Positions 1 to 9,006 of a DNA stretch of 64,000 nucleotides are shown one piece after another (the stretch's first letter is position 1; each line of letters begins with the position of its first letter). The stretch spans positions 3,100,001 through 3,164,000 of the forward strand of contig NZ_CP028369.1 of the NCBI RefSeq assembly GCF_003032475.1. Direction: 5' to 3'. Below the pieces are notes generated by a model. It was not told where the DNA came from. It did no database searches and saw only the letters and a list, made by a program, of their open reading frames with translations. The position numbers and the translations under genes were made by a program. Source of the stretch: Streptomyces sp. P3. Lineage in GTDB: Bacteria; Actinomycetota; Actinomycetes; Streptomycetales; Streptomycetaceae.

Positions 1-86
1 TCTGCTTCGGCTGGGTCGAGGACCTGGCGGCCCGCCGCAGGCCCCGTCTGTGGCCGGACGGACGCGTCGGGGCGCACCGGGCGTGA
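1..86 (+). CDS. 3' end of an unidentified protein (partial)
   Basis: An open frame enters from the left edge and stops at TGA 84-86. The last 27 residues begin Cys-Phe-Gly-Trp-Val-Glu-Asp and are rich in Arg, with the G/C-rich third positions of a Streptomyces gene. Too little is present to assign a family. It could also be a chance open frame. Confidence 0.3.
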   Translation, partial: CFGWVEDLAARRRPRLWPDGRVGAHRA

Positions 87-239
87 CCCGGGGTGTGTCC
101 CGCCCACGCTCCTTCGCCGGACGGGGGTGAGGGGCAGGTCAAACGGGTCGGCCGCCGATCACCGGGGCCGCGGGCGTGTGGAAGACTGCCCGGGTTGCGC
201 GGGTGAACGGTCGTTCGGCTGGTGGGGGAGTGAGTGCCG

Positions 240-1193
240 GTGAGCAAGCGGCAGATGCGAAGCATGCTGAAGTCGATGGCGGGAGGCGGGCCCGTCGAGC
301 TCACCAGCCCGCTGGCCTCGGTGAAGAAGCTGGCCCGGCTCGCCTTCGTGGCCCAGCAGTTCGGGTACGAGTACGCCGACGCAGGACACGGCGGCTCGCA
401 GGGCAACGCGCTGAAGCTGCTGATCGTCCCCGATCCCAGCCCGCAGGCACGTGCGCGTGCCGCGCAGAACTGGGCGCAGTACCCGAACGCGCACGACGGC
501 TTCTCCCTGCCGCCGCTGGTTCCCGACGCCTTCGAACTCCTCAGGACCCGCATCACCTTCGACCTCACCGGCAGGCAGGCCGAGAAGCGGATGGGGTACG
601 GCGCGCTGGGCGCCACCGCGGGCTGCGCCGTCCTCGGGATACGGCTCGGCGCCACGGGCGCCGATTTCGGCGTCGCCGCCGCCGTCTGGGTCGCCCTCAT
701 GGCCCTCTGCGGCGTCGGCTTCGCCGTCAACCGGCATCGCAACGCCACGTCCGGGGCCCGGCTGAAGGCCGCCGGCTTCGCCCCGGTGACCGACGCGACG
801 GGCCGCCTGCGGTACCTGCCCCCGGGAGTGGGAGCGGGAACGGGGGCCGGTCACGGCGGGAACCCCTACGGCGCCGGACTCCCGGCCCGGACACCGCCCA
901 GGGCGCCCGCCCACGCCCCGGCCCAGGCGCCGCCGACGCCCCCGGCCCAGCCTCCGTACGGTCCGTACGGCACCGCCCCGGCGGCCGCCCCCGGGTACGG
1001 CTACCCGCAGCCGTACCCGCAGGCCCAGCCGCAGTCCGGCCCGTACACGCAACCCCAGCCGCACCCCCACCATCAGCCCGCCCCCTACGCCCAGCCCCAG
1101 CAATACCCCCAGCAGCACCCGCACTCTCCCCAGGCCCCCCAGGCCCCGCAGCCCGGGCCCCACGCCCCCTACGGCCCGCCACCCCAGGACTGA
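240..1193 (+). CDS. Two-helix membrane protein with Pro/Gln/Tyr-rich C-terminal tail
   Basis: About 317 residues, function not recognised. An N-terminal soluble part of about 120 residues contains a conserved-looking stretch, VKKLARLAFVAQQFGYEYAD. Two adjacent hydrophobic helices follow at about residues 120-165 (one begins with GALGATAGCAVLG). The last 110 residues are low-complexity, dominated by Pro, Gln, Tyr, Gly and His. The GTG at 240 is preferred because a GGGGGAG sequence lies about 9 bases upstream. An in-frame GTG at 234 is too close to that site. The gene looks monocistronic: the next gene starts 160 bp downstream behind an inverted repeat. Confidence 0.75.
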   Translation: MSKRQMRSMLKSMAGGGPVELTSPLASVKKLARLAFVAQQFGYEYADAGHGGSQGNALKLLIVPDPSPQARARAAQNWAQYPNAHDGFSLPPLVPDAFELLRTRITFDLTGRQAEKRMGYGALGATAGCAVLGIRLGATGADFGVAAAVWVALMALCGVGFAVNRHRNATSGARLKAAGFAPVTDATGRLRYLPPGVGAGTGAGHGGNPYGAGLPARTPPRAPAHAPAQAPPTPPAQPPYGPYGTAPAAAPGYGYPQPYPQAQPQSGPYTQPQPHPHHQPAPYAQPQQYPQQHPHSPQAPQAPQPGPHAPYGPPPQD

Positions 1194-1207
1194 GCCCTTT
1201 CCGCGAC

Positions 1208-1237
1208 CTCTCACCGGGCGTCCGCGCAAGGTGAGAG
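1208..1237. terminator. Inverted repeat downstream of the membrane protein gene
   Basis: CTCTCACC (1208-1215) and GGTGAGAG (1230-1237) are perfect 8-bp arms around a 14-base loop. A second pair, TTTCCGG/CCGGAAA, lies at 1247-1253 and 1271-1277. There is no T tract. The first could end transcription of the preceding gene. Either could be an operator for the nitrate carrier downstream. Confidence 0.35.
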
Positions 1238-1353
1238 CAACGTTCCTTTCCGGTCACTCACAGCCACAGCCCGGAAACGCGCTCTCCCTACCTTCGGGAG
1301 TCATCACCGCTCATCCCCCCGGACCATTCGAGCCCGGAGCACGTGGAGGCGTC

Positions 1354-2748
1354 ATGACAGCCCCGAGTACAGCCCCCGCACTGCCGTCCCCCGCCAAGAA
1401 GGGGAGCCGCTGGATCGAGGAGTGGGACCCGGAGAACGAGGCCTTCTGGAACGAGAAGGGCGAGAAGATCGCCCGCCGGAACCTCCTCTTCTCCGTCCTG
1501 TCCGAGCACATCGGTTTCTCGATCTGGACGATGTGGTCCGTGCTGGTGCTCTTCATGGGCCCCGAGTACGGCCTCACCCCCGCCGACAAGTTCCTGCTGA
1601 CGTCGATGGTGACGCTGGTCGGAGCGGTGGTGCGGGTGCCGTACACCTTCGCCGTCGCGGTCTTCGGCGGCCGGAACTGGACGATCGTCTCCGCCGCCCT
1701 GCTGCTGGTCCCCACCGTCGCCGCCTTCACGGTGATGGAGCCCGGGACCTCCTTCAACACCTTCCTGCTGGTCGGCCTGATCGCGGGCATCGGCGGCGGT
1801 AACTTCGCCTCCTCCATGACCAACATCAACGCCTTCTTCCCGCTCCGCAAGAAGGGCTGGGCGCTCGGGCTCAACGCCGGCGGCGGCAACATCGGTGTGC
1901 CGGTCCTCCAGTTGATCGGCCTCGCCGTCATCGGCGCGAGCGGCGGCCCGCGCGTGCTGCTCGGGATCTACATCCCGCTGATCGTGATCGCCGCGACCCT
2001 GGCCGCGCTGTTCATGGACAACCTGGCGTCCGTGAAGAACGACACCGGCGCCGCGATCGACTCCGCGAAGGACGCCCACACCTGGATCATGTCCTTCCTG
2101 TACGTCGGCACGTTCGGGTCGTTCATCGGCTACAGCTTCGCCTTCGGGCAGGTCCTGACGAACCAGTTCGGCCGGACGCCCCTCCAGGCGGCCTACCTCA
2201 CCTTCATCGGCCCGCTGCTCGGCTCGCTGATCCGCCCGGTCGGCGGCTGGCTGGCCGACAAGTACGGCGGCGCGAGGATCACGCTCTACAACTACGTCGG
2301 CATGGCCGCCGCCACCGCCGTCCTCGTCTTCGCCAGCATGCAGAAGTCGCTGCCGCTCTTCGTCGTCGTCTTCGTGGTGCTCTTCGTGCTCAGCGGCCTG
2401 GGCAACGGGTCGACGTACAAGATGATCCCGGGCATCTTCCAGGCGAAGGCCGTCGCGAAGGGCCTCCAGGGCGAGGAGGCCGCCGCCTACGGCCGCCGGC
2501 TGTCCGGCGCGTCCATGGGGCTGATCGGTGCGGTCGGCGCGCTCGGCGGCGTCGGCATCAACCTGGCCTTCCGGCAGTCGTTCCTCTCCTACGGCTCCGG
2601 CACCGGCGCCTTCGTGGCCTTCCTCGCCTTCTACGCCGCCTGCTTCGCGGTGACCTGGGCCGTATACCTTCGCCGCCCGGCCGGCCGGGTGACCGCCACC
2701 GGCTCGGCATCCGAGGCGAAGCCGCAGCTCAGCTACGCCGAGGTGTGA
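1354..2748 (+). CDS. narK: Nitrate/nitrite transporter, NarK/NNP branch of the MFS
   Basis: A 464-residue inner-membrane carrier for nitrate uptake and/or nitrite export. The nitrate signature of the NNP family is visible: GGGNFASSMTNINAFFP, then KKGWALGLNAGGGNIGV. These are the glycine-rich helices that line the nitrate path. About twelve hydrophobic segments span the protein, after a soluble N-terminus containing a Trp/Glu-rich WDPEN motif seen in actinobacterial NarK. The ATG at 1354 is chosen because GTGGAGG sits 5 bases upstream; the frame stays open back to 1231. It is followed by an 11-bp hairpin, so it is probably a single-gene unit. No nitrate reductase genes are in the window. Confidence 0.92.
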   Translation: MTAPSTAPALPSPAKKGSRWIEEWDPENEAFWNEKGEKIARRNLLFSVLSEHIGFSIWTMWSVLVLFMGPEYGLTPADKFLLTSMVTLVGAVVRVPYTFAVAVFGGRNWTIVSAALLLVPTVAAFTVMEPGTSFNTFLLVGLIAGIGGGNFASSMTNINAFFPLRKKGWALGLNAGGGNIGVPVLQLIGLAVIGASGGPRVLLGIYIPLIVIAATLAALFMDNLASVKNDTGAAIDSAKDAHTWIMSFLYVGTFGSFIGYSFAFGQVLTNQFGRTPLQAAYLTFIGPLLGSLIRPVGGWLADKYGGARITLYNYVGMAAATAVLVFASMQKSLPLFVVVFVVLFVLSGLGNGSTYKMIPGIFQAKAVAKGLQGEEAAAYGRRLSGASMGLIGAVGALGGVGINLAFRQSFLSYGSGTGAFVAFLAFYAACFAVTWAVYLRRPAGRVTATGSASEAKPQLSYAEV

Positions 2749-2775
2749 CGTAACACGGGCGACATGAAGCCGAAC

Positions 2776-2805
2776 CGAGCCTGTCACGCACCGTTGACAG
2801 GCTCG
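2776..2805. terminator. Hairpin after narK
   Basis: Perfect 11-bp arms (2776-2786 and 2795-2805, core GAGCCTGTCA/TGACAGGCTC) surround an 8-base loop. It lies 28 bp past the narK stop and 44 bp before the next start. It has no U-run, so it may be a weak terminator or an operator for the downstream gene. Confidence 0.5.
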
Positions 2806-2848
2806 TCGGCATGTAGGTCAAACGCGACGTGACTGCGGGACGAGAGCT

Positions 2849-4024
2849 ATGCACCAGGAACAGCAACAACCGGCCACCGGCCATCGGGGCGCCGTCGAAC
2901 ACGGGCCTCTCGCGGGCTTCACCGTGGGCGTGACGGCCGCGCGACGGGCCGAGGAGCTCGGCGCGCTGCTCCAGCGGCGCGGGGCGGTGGTGCTGCACGC
3001 GCCCGCCCTGCGGATCGTGCCGCTCGCCGACGACGGCGAACTCCTCGCCGCCACCAAGGAGCTCATCGACCAGGCACCCGACGTGGTGGTCGCCACCACC
3101 GCCATCGGCTTCCGCGGCTGGGTCGAGGCCGCCGACGGCTGGGGACTGGGCGAGCAGCTGCTCGCCCGGCTGGGCGGCGTGGAGCTGCTCGCCCGCGGCC
3201 CCAAGGTGAAGGGCGCCGTCCGGGCCGCCGGACTCACGGAGGCGTGGTCGCCGTCCAGCGAGTCCATGGCCGAGGTGCTCGACCGGCTTCTGGAGGAGGG
3301 CGTCGAGGGGCGCCGGGTCGCCGTCCAGCTGCACGGCGAACCGCTGCCCGGGTTCGTGGAGTCGCTGCGGGCGGCGGGCGCCGAGGTGGTGGGGGTGCCC
3401 GTCTACCGGTGGATGCCGCCGGAGGACATCTCGCCGCTCGACCGGCTCATCGACGCCGCCGTCGCGCGCGGGCTGGACGCGATCACCTTCACCAGCGCGC
3501 CCGCGGCCGTCTCGCTGTTCTCCCGGGCGGAGGAGCGCGGGCTGCTGTCCGAGCTGCTCACCGCCCTGCACCACGACGTGCTGCCGGCCTGCGTCGGCCC
3601 CGTCACCGCGCTGCCGCTGCAGGCGCGCGGCGTGGACACCGTCCAGCCGGAGCGGTTCCGGCTCGGGCCGCTCGTGCAGCTGCTGTGCCAGGAGCTGCCG
3701 ACCAGGGCCCGGGCGCTGCCGCTCGCCGGTCACCGGGTGGAGATCCGGGGCCATGCGGTGCTGGTGGACGGGGCGTTGCGGCCGGTGCCGCCGGCCGGGA
3801 TGTCGCTGCTGCGGGCGCTGTCGCGGCGGCCGGGGTGGGTGGTGCCGCGGTCCGACCTGCTGCGGGCGCTGCCCGGGGCGGGACGGGACGAGCACGCCGT
3901 CGAGACGGCGATGGCCCGGCTGCGGACGGCCCTCGGCGTGCCCAAGCTGATCCAGACCGTGGTGAAGCGCGGGTACCGGCTGGCGCTCGATCCGGCCGCG
4001 GACGCCAAGTACGCGGACGTCTGA
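2849..4024 (+). CDS. Uroporphyrinogen-III synthase domain fused to a winged-helix DNA-binding domain
   Basis: 391 residues. The N-terminal 260 residues have the HemD fold; the start of the domain reads LAGFTVGVTAARRAEELGAL and later ITFTSAPAAVSLF matches the typical HemD 'TSANAV' segment. The C-terminal ~100 residues form an OmpR/PhoB-type winged helix with SLLRALSRRPGWVVPRSDLL and then the recognition-helix pattern AVETAMARLRTALG and TVVKRGYRLAL. This architecture is common in actinobacteria as a stand-alone protein, and the HemD part may be a sensor rather than the biosynthetic enzyme (inference). Placement next to narK suggests a link to nitrate or tetrapyrrole control. The start codon has only a weak GGGA ribosome site. 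Confidence 0.85.
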   Translation: MHQEQQQPATGHRGAVEHGPLAGFTVGVTAARRAEELGALLQRRGAVVLHAPALRIVPLADDGELLAATKELIDQAPDVVVATTAIGFRGWVEAADGWGLGEQLLARLGGVELLARGPKVKGAVRAAGLTEAWSPSSESMAEVLDRLLEEGVEGRRVAVQLHGEPLPGFVESLRAAGAEVVGVPVYRWMPPEDISPLDRLIDAAVARGLDAITFTSAPAAVSLFSRAEERGLLSELLTALHHDVLPACVGPVTALPLQARGVDTVQPERFRLGPLVQLLCQELPTRARALPLAGHRVEIRGHAVLVDGALRPVPPAGMSLLRALSRRPGWVVPRSDLLRALPGAGRDEHAVETAMARLRTALGVPKLIQTVVKRGYRLALDPAADAKYADV

Positions 4025-4153
4025 GCGGTTTGCCCGCCCCGGGGGGCCGCAACTGCCCCGGGGAGTGCCCCCGGGCGGACTGGTTATCGGCTTCCGGCGC
4101 TGGCACTGTGAGGGGAAAGGGTTCTTCCGGGAGAACGCCCAAGGCGGTGGCGC

Positions 4154-4750
4154 ATGGCACTGGGGACGGTCACGGACTTCCACGAGCTGCGGTTCGACGC
4201 CGGGCGGTGTTGTCTCGACCTGCTGGCGACCAGTCATCCCCAGGAACATCTCGACGGCGTCGCGCCGTTGTGCGCGTGGATCCGCGGCTGCGGACTCGTC
4301 CCGCCGGGCACGCCGCTGACCCAGGCCGACCCGTCCTGGCCGCCGGCCTTCCGGGAACTGCGCCGCAACATAGGACAGTTGGTGCACGAGTGGCTGGCCC
4401 ATACCGCCGCCGCCCCCCACGACCTCGCGCTGGCCCGGGTCAACGACGCCGCCCGGGTCGCGCCGCCCGTCCCTCGCGCCGTGCGTGGCGAGGACGGCGC
4501 GCTGGTGCGCGAGTTGGACCGGCCGCCGGGCTGCGCCGCGCTGCTCGCCGCGGTCGCCCTGGACGCGGTGGAACTGCTCACCGATCCGGTGGCCCGGGCC
4601 GGGCTGCGGCAGTGCGCGGGGGACAACTGCCCGATCGTGTACGTCGACACCTCCCGGGGCCGCCGCCGGCGCTGGTGCTCCAGCGAGGTCTGCGGGAACC
4701 GGGAACGGGTCGCGCGGCACCGCCGGCGCGCCGCGCTCGCGCGCGCCTGA
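4154..4750 (+). CDS. CGNR zinc-finger / ABATE-domain regulator
   Basis: 198 residues. The C-terminus holds the CGNR zinc finger: RQCAGDNCPIVYVD followed by RRRRWCSSEVCGNRERVARH, i.e. two Cys-x4-Cys pairs with the family-naming CGNR motif. The N-terminal 130 residues correspond to the ABATE (stress-induced transcription factor) domain and begin with FHELRFDAGRCCLDLLAT. CGNR proteins are thought to be one-component regulators binding small molecules; the target here is unknown. It lies alone between the HemD-like gene and the sigma-factor operon. A G/C-rich inverted-repeat region precedes it. Confidence 0.85.
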   Translation: MALGTVTDFHELRFDAGRCCLDLLATSHPQEHLDGVAPLCAWIRGCGLVPPGTPLTQADPSWPPAFRELRRNIGQLVHEWLAHTAAAPHDLALARVNDAARVAPPVPRAVRGEDGALVRELDRPPGCAALLAAVALDAVELLTDPVARAGLRQCAGDNCPIVYVDTSRGRRRRWCSSEVCGNRERVARHRRRAALARA

Positions 4751-5079
4751 GGGCCCGTCGGGCGGCCGTGCGGCCGCACTCCGGGTGACCGTCCGCCAAC
4801 TGCCCTGCCGGGTATGCGGCTTTCGTGGAGCCGTGGCCTGGCGATTGTCGAAGTGATTTCGATTACACACCGTTTACCCCAGGCGGCCGACGGGCAGTCG
4901 GCGCGATCTTGTCGGTGTGGCGGATTTGTAAAGAAAAGACGGTGGGAATGTGCCGCCATGTCCCCCTCGTCATGACACCCGGAAGAAAAGTGTCCCCACG
5001 GCTTGAACGCTCAACACCCCCCTTGCGTACCCGTCGTCGAGCGACCGAACGGGGGATCCCCCGGACACCGGAGGTGGGC
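4751..5079. other. Intergenic region upstream of the sigma factor
   Basis: About 330 bp with no convincing gene. It includes an unusually A/T-rich stretch for this genome (around 4850-4875 and 4922-4945, e.g. TTTGTAAAGAAAAGAC). This is the likely promoter region of the ECF sigma operon. I could not align a standard -35/-10 pair with confidence, which would fit autoregulation by an alternative sigma factor. Confidence 0.4.
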
Positions 5080-5655
5080 GTGCGCAAAGATGCGGCCGTG
5101 GCCAATGAACGTGGATCGAGGGCCCGACATCGCATGTCCCAGCCCTCGGAACCTGACGAGGAGCTGATGCGTGCTCTGTATCGGGAGCATGCCGGACCCC
5201 TGCTTGCGTATGTCCTGCGCCTGGTTGCCGGAGATCGGCAGCGTGCCGAGGACGTCGTGCAGGAGACGCTCATCCGTGCCTGGAAGAACGCCGGTCAGCT
5301 CAATCGGGCGACCGGATCGGTACGCCCCTGGCTGGTGACGGTCGCACGCCGCATCGTCATCGACGGCCACCGCAGCCGGCAGGCCCGGCCGCAGGAGGTC
5401 GACCCGTCGCCGCTGGAGGTCATTCCTGCGGAGGACGAGATCGACAAGGCGCTGTGGCTGATGACGCTGTCCGACGCGCTCGACGACCTGACCCCGGCCC
5501 ACCGGGAGGTGCTCGTCGAGACGTACTTCAAGGGGCGTACCGTCAACGAGGCGGCCGAGACGCTCGGCATACCCAGCGGCACCGTGCGCTCACGGGTGTT
5601 CTACGCCCTGCGGTCGATGAAGCTGGCTCTGGAGGAGCGGGGGGTGACGGCGTGA
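5080..5655 (+). CDS. sigU: ECF RNA polymerase sigma factor (SigU-like)
   Basis: 191 residues. Sigma-70 region 2 is seen in DEELMRALYREHAGPLLAYV and DRQRAEDVVQETLIRAWKN. Region 4 is seen in LTPAHREVLVETYFKGRTVN and GIPSGTVRSRVFYALRSM, a helix-turn-helix for -35 recognition. There is no region 1.1 or 3, as expected for an ECF. The GTG at 5080 is chosen because GGAGG lies 5 bases upstream; an ATG at 5134 is an alternative. The stop overlaps the anti-sigma start (TGATG), indicating translational coupling. The symbol is based on remembered gene order next to the HelD-like, malic enzyme, hupA and murA genes (SCO2954 in S. coelicolor). Confidence 0.88.
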   Translation: MRKDAAVANERGSRARHRMSQPSEPDEELMRALYREHAGPLLAYVLRLVAGDRQRAEDVVQETLIRAWKNAGQLNRATGSVRPWLVTVARRIVIDGHRSRQARPQEVDPSPLEVIPAEDEIDKALWLMTLSDALDDLTPAHREVLVETYFKGRTVNEAAETLGIPSGTVRSRVFYALRSMKLALEERGVTA

Positions 5656-6488
5656 TGAGCATTTACGGGGGGTTCGGAGCAGGTGGGCCGGGTATGTCTG
5701 GCCCCATGCAGGGATCTGTGGGATCTCCGAGCCCGAGCGAACACGAGACCGTCGGCGCCTACGCCCTCGGCATCCTCGACGACTCCGAGGCGACCGCCTT
5801 CGAGGCGCATCTCGCCGGCTGCGAATGGTGCGCCCAGCAGCTCGACGAACTGGCCGGGATGGAGCCGATGCTGGCCGCACTCGCGGACCTGCCCGGTTCC
5901 GGCACCCCGGCGATCGGCGACTCCCTGTCCGCCCGTCCCAGCCCGCGCCTCGCCGAGCGACTGGTCGACGAGATCTCCGAGCGCCGCGCGCTCAAGCGCC
6001 GCCGCTCCTTCTTCCTGGTGGCGGCCGCGGCCGCGCTGATCATCGGCGGCCCCCTCACGGTGCTGGCCGCGACCGGCGGCGACGGCGGGAGCAAGGGCGT
6101 CCAGGCGGGCTCCACCAAGTCCGCGAACTCCGCCAAGGACGCCTTCGACACGCTCGCCCAGCGGGTCTCCGCGACCGACTCCGCCACCAAGGTCTCCGCG
6201 ACCGTCGCCATGGGCGAGAAGGCGTGGGGCACCGAGATCGGCGTCGAGCTGAAGAACGTCAAGGGTCCGGAGAAGTGCTCGCTGATCGCCGTCGGCAAGA
6301 ACGGCGAGCGCGAGACGGTCTCCTCCTGGTCGGTCCCGGAGTGGGGCTACGGCCTCCCCGGAGCCAAGACCGAACAGGCCAAGAACCCGCTCTACGTATC
6401 GGGCGGCGCGGCCTTCAAGACCAACGAGATCGACCACTTCGAGGTCATGACGTTCGACGGCAAGAAGCTCGTCCAGGTCGACGCGTAG
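5655..6488 (+). CDS. rsuA: Membrane-bound zinc-binding anti-sigma factor (RsuA-like)
   Basis: 277 residues. The ZAS zinc motif His-x3-Cys-x2-Cys is seen in FEAHLAGCEWCAQ, preceded by the typical HETVGAYALGILDD segment. A single transmembrane helix near residue 120 (SFFLVAAAAALIIGGPLTVL) follows a basic RRALKRRR stretch. The extracytoplasmic C-terminal domain of about 140 residues matches the anti-sigma-K/RskA type (MGEKAWGTEIGVELKNV). It should hold the upstream sigma factor at the membrane until released by proteolysis (known for the family). It overlaps the sigma gene by one base, so the pair is one operon. Confidence 0.88.
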   Translation: MSIYGGFGAGGPGMSGPMQGSVGSPSPSEHETVGAYALGILDDSEATAFEAHLAGCEWCAQQLDELAGMEPMLAALADLPGSGTPAIGDSLSARPSPRLAERLVDEISERRALKRRRSFFLVAAAAALIIGGPLTVLAATGGDGGSKGVQAGSTKSANSAKDAFDTLAQRVSATDSATKVSATVAMGEKAWGTEIGVELKNVKGPEKCSLIAVGKNGERETVSSWSVPEWGYGLPGAKTEQAKNPLYVSGGAAFKTNEIDHFEVMTFDGKKLVQVDA

Positions 6489-6557
6489 GCACGCATGGCT
6501 TCGCGGGCCCCCTTCGCGTACGGTTGACGGCTGCCCAGCACGTCAGAAGGGGGCCCG

Positions 6558-8960
6558 GTGGCCGCTCAGGCACAGCAGGAGACCGTGGTCGGATCGGTCG
6601 ACGAAGCCGCGCAGGATCCCAAGGGGGATTCGGTGCGGGACCGAGAGATCAGCGTCGAACAGGTACACCTCGACCGGGTGTACCGCCGCCTCGAGGAGAA
6701 GATCCACGAGGCCGAGTTCCTCATGAACGACGCGGCCCAGCGGGGCCAGGTCGGCACGCCCGGCGCCCTCGCCGAACGGGACGCCCAGGTCTTCCGGGCA
6801 GGCGTCCACCTCAACCGGCTCAACAACGAGTTCGAGGACTTCCTCTTCGGGCGGATCGACCTGCTGCTCGGCAGGGACGGCAGGAAGGGCCCGGACGGCG
6901 CCTACACCGCCGTCGAGCCCGCCGAGGGCGCCGTCCGCCCCGACAACACGGCCGACATCGCCGAGACGCTGCACATCGGCCGGATCGGCGTCCTCGACTC
7001 CGAGTACGCGCCGCTGGTCATCGACTGGCGGGCGCCCGCGGCCGCCCCGTTCTACCGCTCCACCCCCGTCGACCCGGGGCGCGTGGTGCGCCGCCGGGTC
7101 ATCCGCTCCAAGGGACGGCGCGTCCTCGGCGTCGAGGACGACCTGATGCGTCCCGAGCTGCGGGCGTCCCTGGACGGCGGCGAACTGCCCGTGATCGGCG
7201 ACGGCGCCCTCATGGCCGCCCTCGGCCAGGCCCGCGGCCACACCATGCGCGACATCGTCGCCTCCATCCAGGCCGAGCAGGACCTCGTCATCCGGGCCCC
7301 CGCCGCCTCCGTCACCTACGTCGAGGGCGGTCCGGGCACCGGGAAGACCGCCGTCGCGCTGCACCGGGCCGCCTATCTGCTCTACCAGGACCGGCGCCGG
7401 TACTCCGGCGGCATCCTGATCGTCTCGCCCACGCCCCTGCTGGTGGCCTACACCGAGGGTGTGCTCCCCTCCCTCGGCGAGGAGGGCCAGGTCGCCGTCC
7501 GCGCCATCGGCTCCCTCGTCGACGGCGCCGAGGCCACCGTGTACGACTCCCCGGCGGTGGCCCGGGCCAAGGGGTCGTACAGGATGCTGAAGGTGCTGCG
7601 CAAAGCCGCCCGCGGCGCCCTGGAGAACGGCGACGGCGGCCGCGGCGCGAGGCAGCAGACACAGCTCGGCTTCGACGAGAGCGACGAGCCGGACGAGACC
7701 TCCGCGCCCCCGGGCACGCCCGGCCGTCTGCGTGTCGTCGCGTTCGGCCGCCGGCTGGAGCTGGACGCCTCCGACCTGCAGCGGGTCCGGCACAGCGCGC
7801 TCAGCGGCACCGCCCCGGTGAACCTCCTGCGCCCCCGCGCCCGCAAGCTGCTCCTGGACGCCCTGTGGGAGCGCTCCGGCGCTTCCGGCCGGCACAGCGA
7901 CCCGGAGCTCGCCGCCGAGCTGCGCTCCTCCTTCGACGAGGACGTGAGCACCGAGGACGCCTTCATCGCCTTCCTCGACGCCTGGTGGCCCGAGCTCACC
8001 CCGCAGGCCGTCCTGCGGGCCATGGCCGACGAACGGCGGCTGGGCCGCTGGGCCCGCCGGATCCTCAACCCCGGCGAGGTCCGCAAGGTCGCCCGCTCCC
8101 TCAAGCGGGACGGGCTCTCCGTGCACGACATCGCCATGCTCGACGAGCTCCAGGCGATCCTCGGCGCCCCGGCCCGCCCGCGCAGGAGACGCGAGCTCGA
8201 CCCGCTGGACCAGCTCACCGGCCTCGAGGAGCTGATGCCGACGCGCGAGGAGACCCAGCGTGAGCGCGCCGAGCGGCTCGCGCAGGAGCGCACCGAGTAC
8301 GCGCACGTCATCGTCGACGAGGCACAGGACCTCACCCCCATGCAGTGGCGGATGGTCGGCCGTCGCGGCCGGCACGCCACCTGGACGGTCGTCGGCGACC
8401 CGGCCCAGTCCTCCTGGTCCGACCCCGACGAGGCCGCCGAGGCACGCGACGAGGCCCTCGGCACCCGCCCCCGCCGCCGTTTCCAGCTGACGGTGAACTA
8501 CCGCAACCCGGCCGAGATCGCCGAACTGGCCGCCAGGGTGCTGGCCCTGGCCATGCCCGGCGCCGAATCCCCGTCGGCGGTCAGGTCGACGGGTGTCGTG
8601 CCCCGCTTCACGGCCGCCCGCGGCTCCCTGGCGCAGACCGTGCGCGCGGAGGCCGAACGGCTCCTCGCGCGCGTGGACGGCACCGTCGGCGTCGTCGTCG
8701 CCATGAACCGCCGTGAGGAGGCCAGGCGCTGGCTGGCCGGCCTCGGGGACCGTGTGGTGGCGCTCGGCAGCCTGGAGGCCAAGGGCCTGGAGTACGACGC
8801 CACGGTCGTCGTCTCGCCGGCGGAGATCGCCGACGAGTCGCCGGCCGGGCTGCGGGTGCTGTACGTCGCCCTCACCCGGGCGACGCAGCAGCTCACGGTG
8901 GTGTCCGGGGAGCGGGACGAGCCGGACGCCCACGGGGTGCCGGACCTTCTGCGCGACTGA
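6558..8960 (+). CDS. UvrD/Rep-like superfamily 1 ATPase of the HelD/HelR type
   Basis: 800 residues. SF1 motifs in order: Walker A GGPGTGKT (Lys 263), DEAQDLTPMQW (Asp587-Glu588), VVGDPAQSSW, LTVNYRNPAEI, GSLEAKGLEYDATVVVSP and LYVALTRATQQLTVV. The N-terminal ~190 residues are a coiled coil (LDRVYRRLEEKIHEAEFL) as in HelD, which binds RNA polymerase and recycles stalled complexes. Actinobacterial relatives (HelR) protect polymerase from rifamycins. An actual DNA helicase role cannot be excluded. Starts at GTG 6558 behind AGAAGGGGG. It is separated from the anti-sigma gene by about 70 bp. Confidence 0.85.
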   Translation: MAAQAQQETVVGSVDEAAQDPKGDSVRDREISVEQVHLDRVYRRLEEKIHEAEFLMNDAAQRGQVGTPGALAERDAQVFRAGVHLNRLNNEFEDFLFGRIDLLLGRDGRKGPDGAYTAVEPAEGAVRPDNTADIAETLHIGRIGVLDSEYAPLVIDWRAPAAAPFYRSTPVDPGRVVRRRVIRSKGRRVLGVEDDLMRPELRASLDGGELPVIGDGALMAALGQARGHTMRDIVASIQAEQDLVIRAPAASVTYVEGGPGTGKTAVALHRAAYLLYQDRRRYSGGILIVSPTPLLVAYTEGVLPSLGEEGQVAVRAIGSLVDGAEATVYDSPAVARAKGSYRMLKVLRKAARGALENGDGGRGARQQTQLGFDESDEPDETSAPPGTPGRLRVVAFGRRLELDASDLQRVRHSALSGTAPVNLLRPRARKLLLDALWERSGASGRHSDPELAAELRSSFDEDVSTEDAFIAFLDAWWPELTPQAVLRAMADERRLGRWARRILNPGEVRKVARSLKRDGLSVHDIAMLDELQAILGAPARPRRRRELDPLDQLTGLEELMPTREETQRERAERLAQERTEYAHVIVDEAQDLTPMQWRMVGRRGRHATWTVVGDPAQSSWSDPDEAAEARDEALGTRPRRRFQLTVNYRNPAEIAELAARVLALAMPGAESPSAVRSTGVVPRFTAARGSLAQTVRAEAERLLARVDGTVGVVVAMNRREEARRWLAGLGDRVVALGSLEAKGLEYDATVVVSPAEIADESPAGLRVLYVALTRATQQLTVVSGERDEPDAHGVPDLLRD

Positions 8961-9006
8961 CTGCCGAGATGTGCCCGCACGGGAATGGCGTTCGGGCATC
9001 CGTTTG

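Noticed and set aside
5825..8263. 812-codon frame across the anti-sigma and HelD-like genes
   Set aside because: Composition is Arg/Pro/Gly-rich with no domain, a typical shadow frame of G/C-rich genes.
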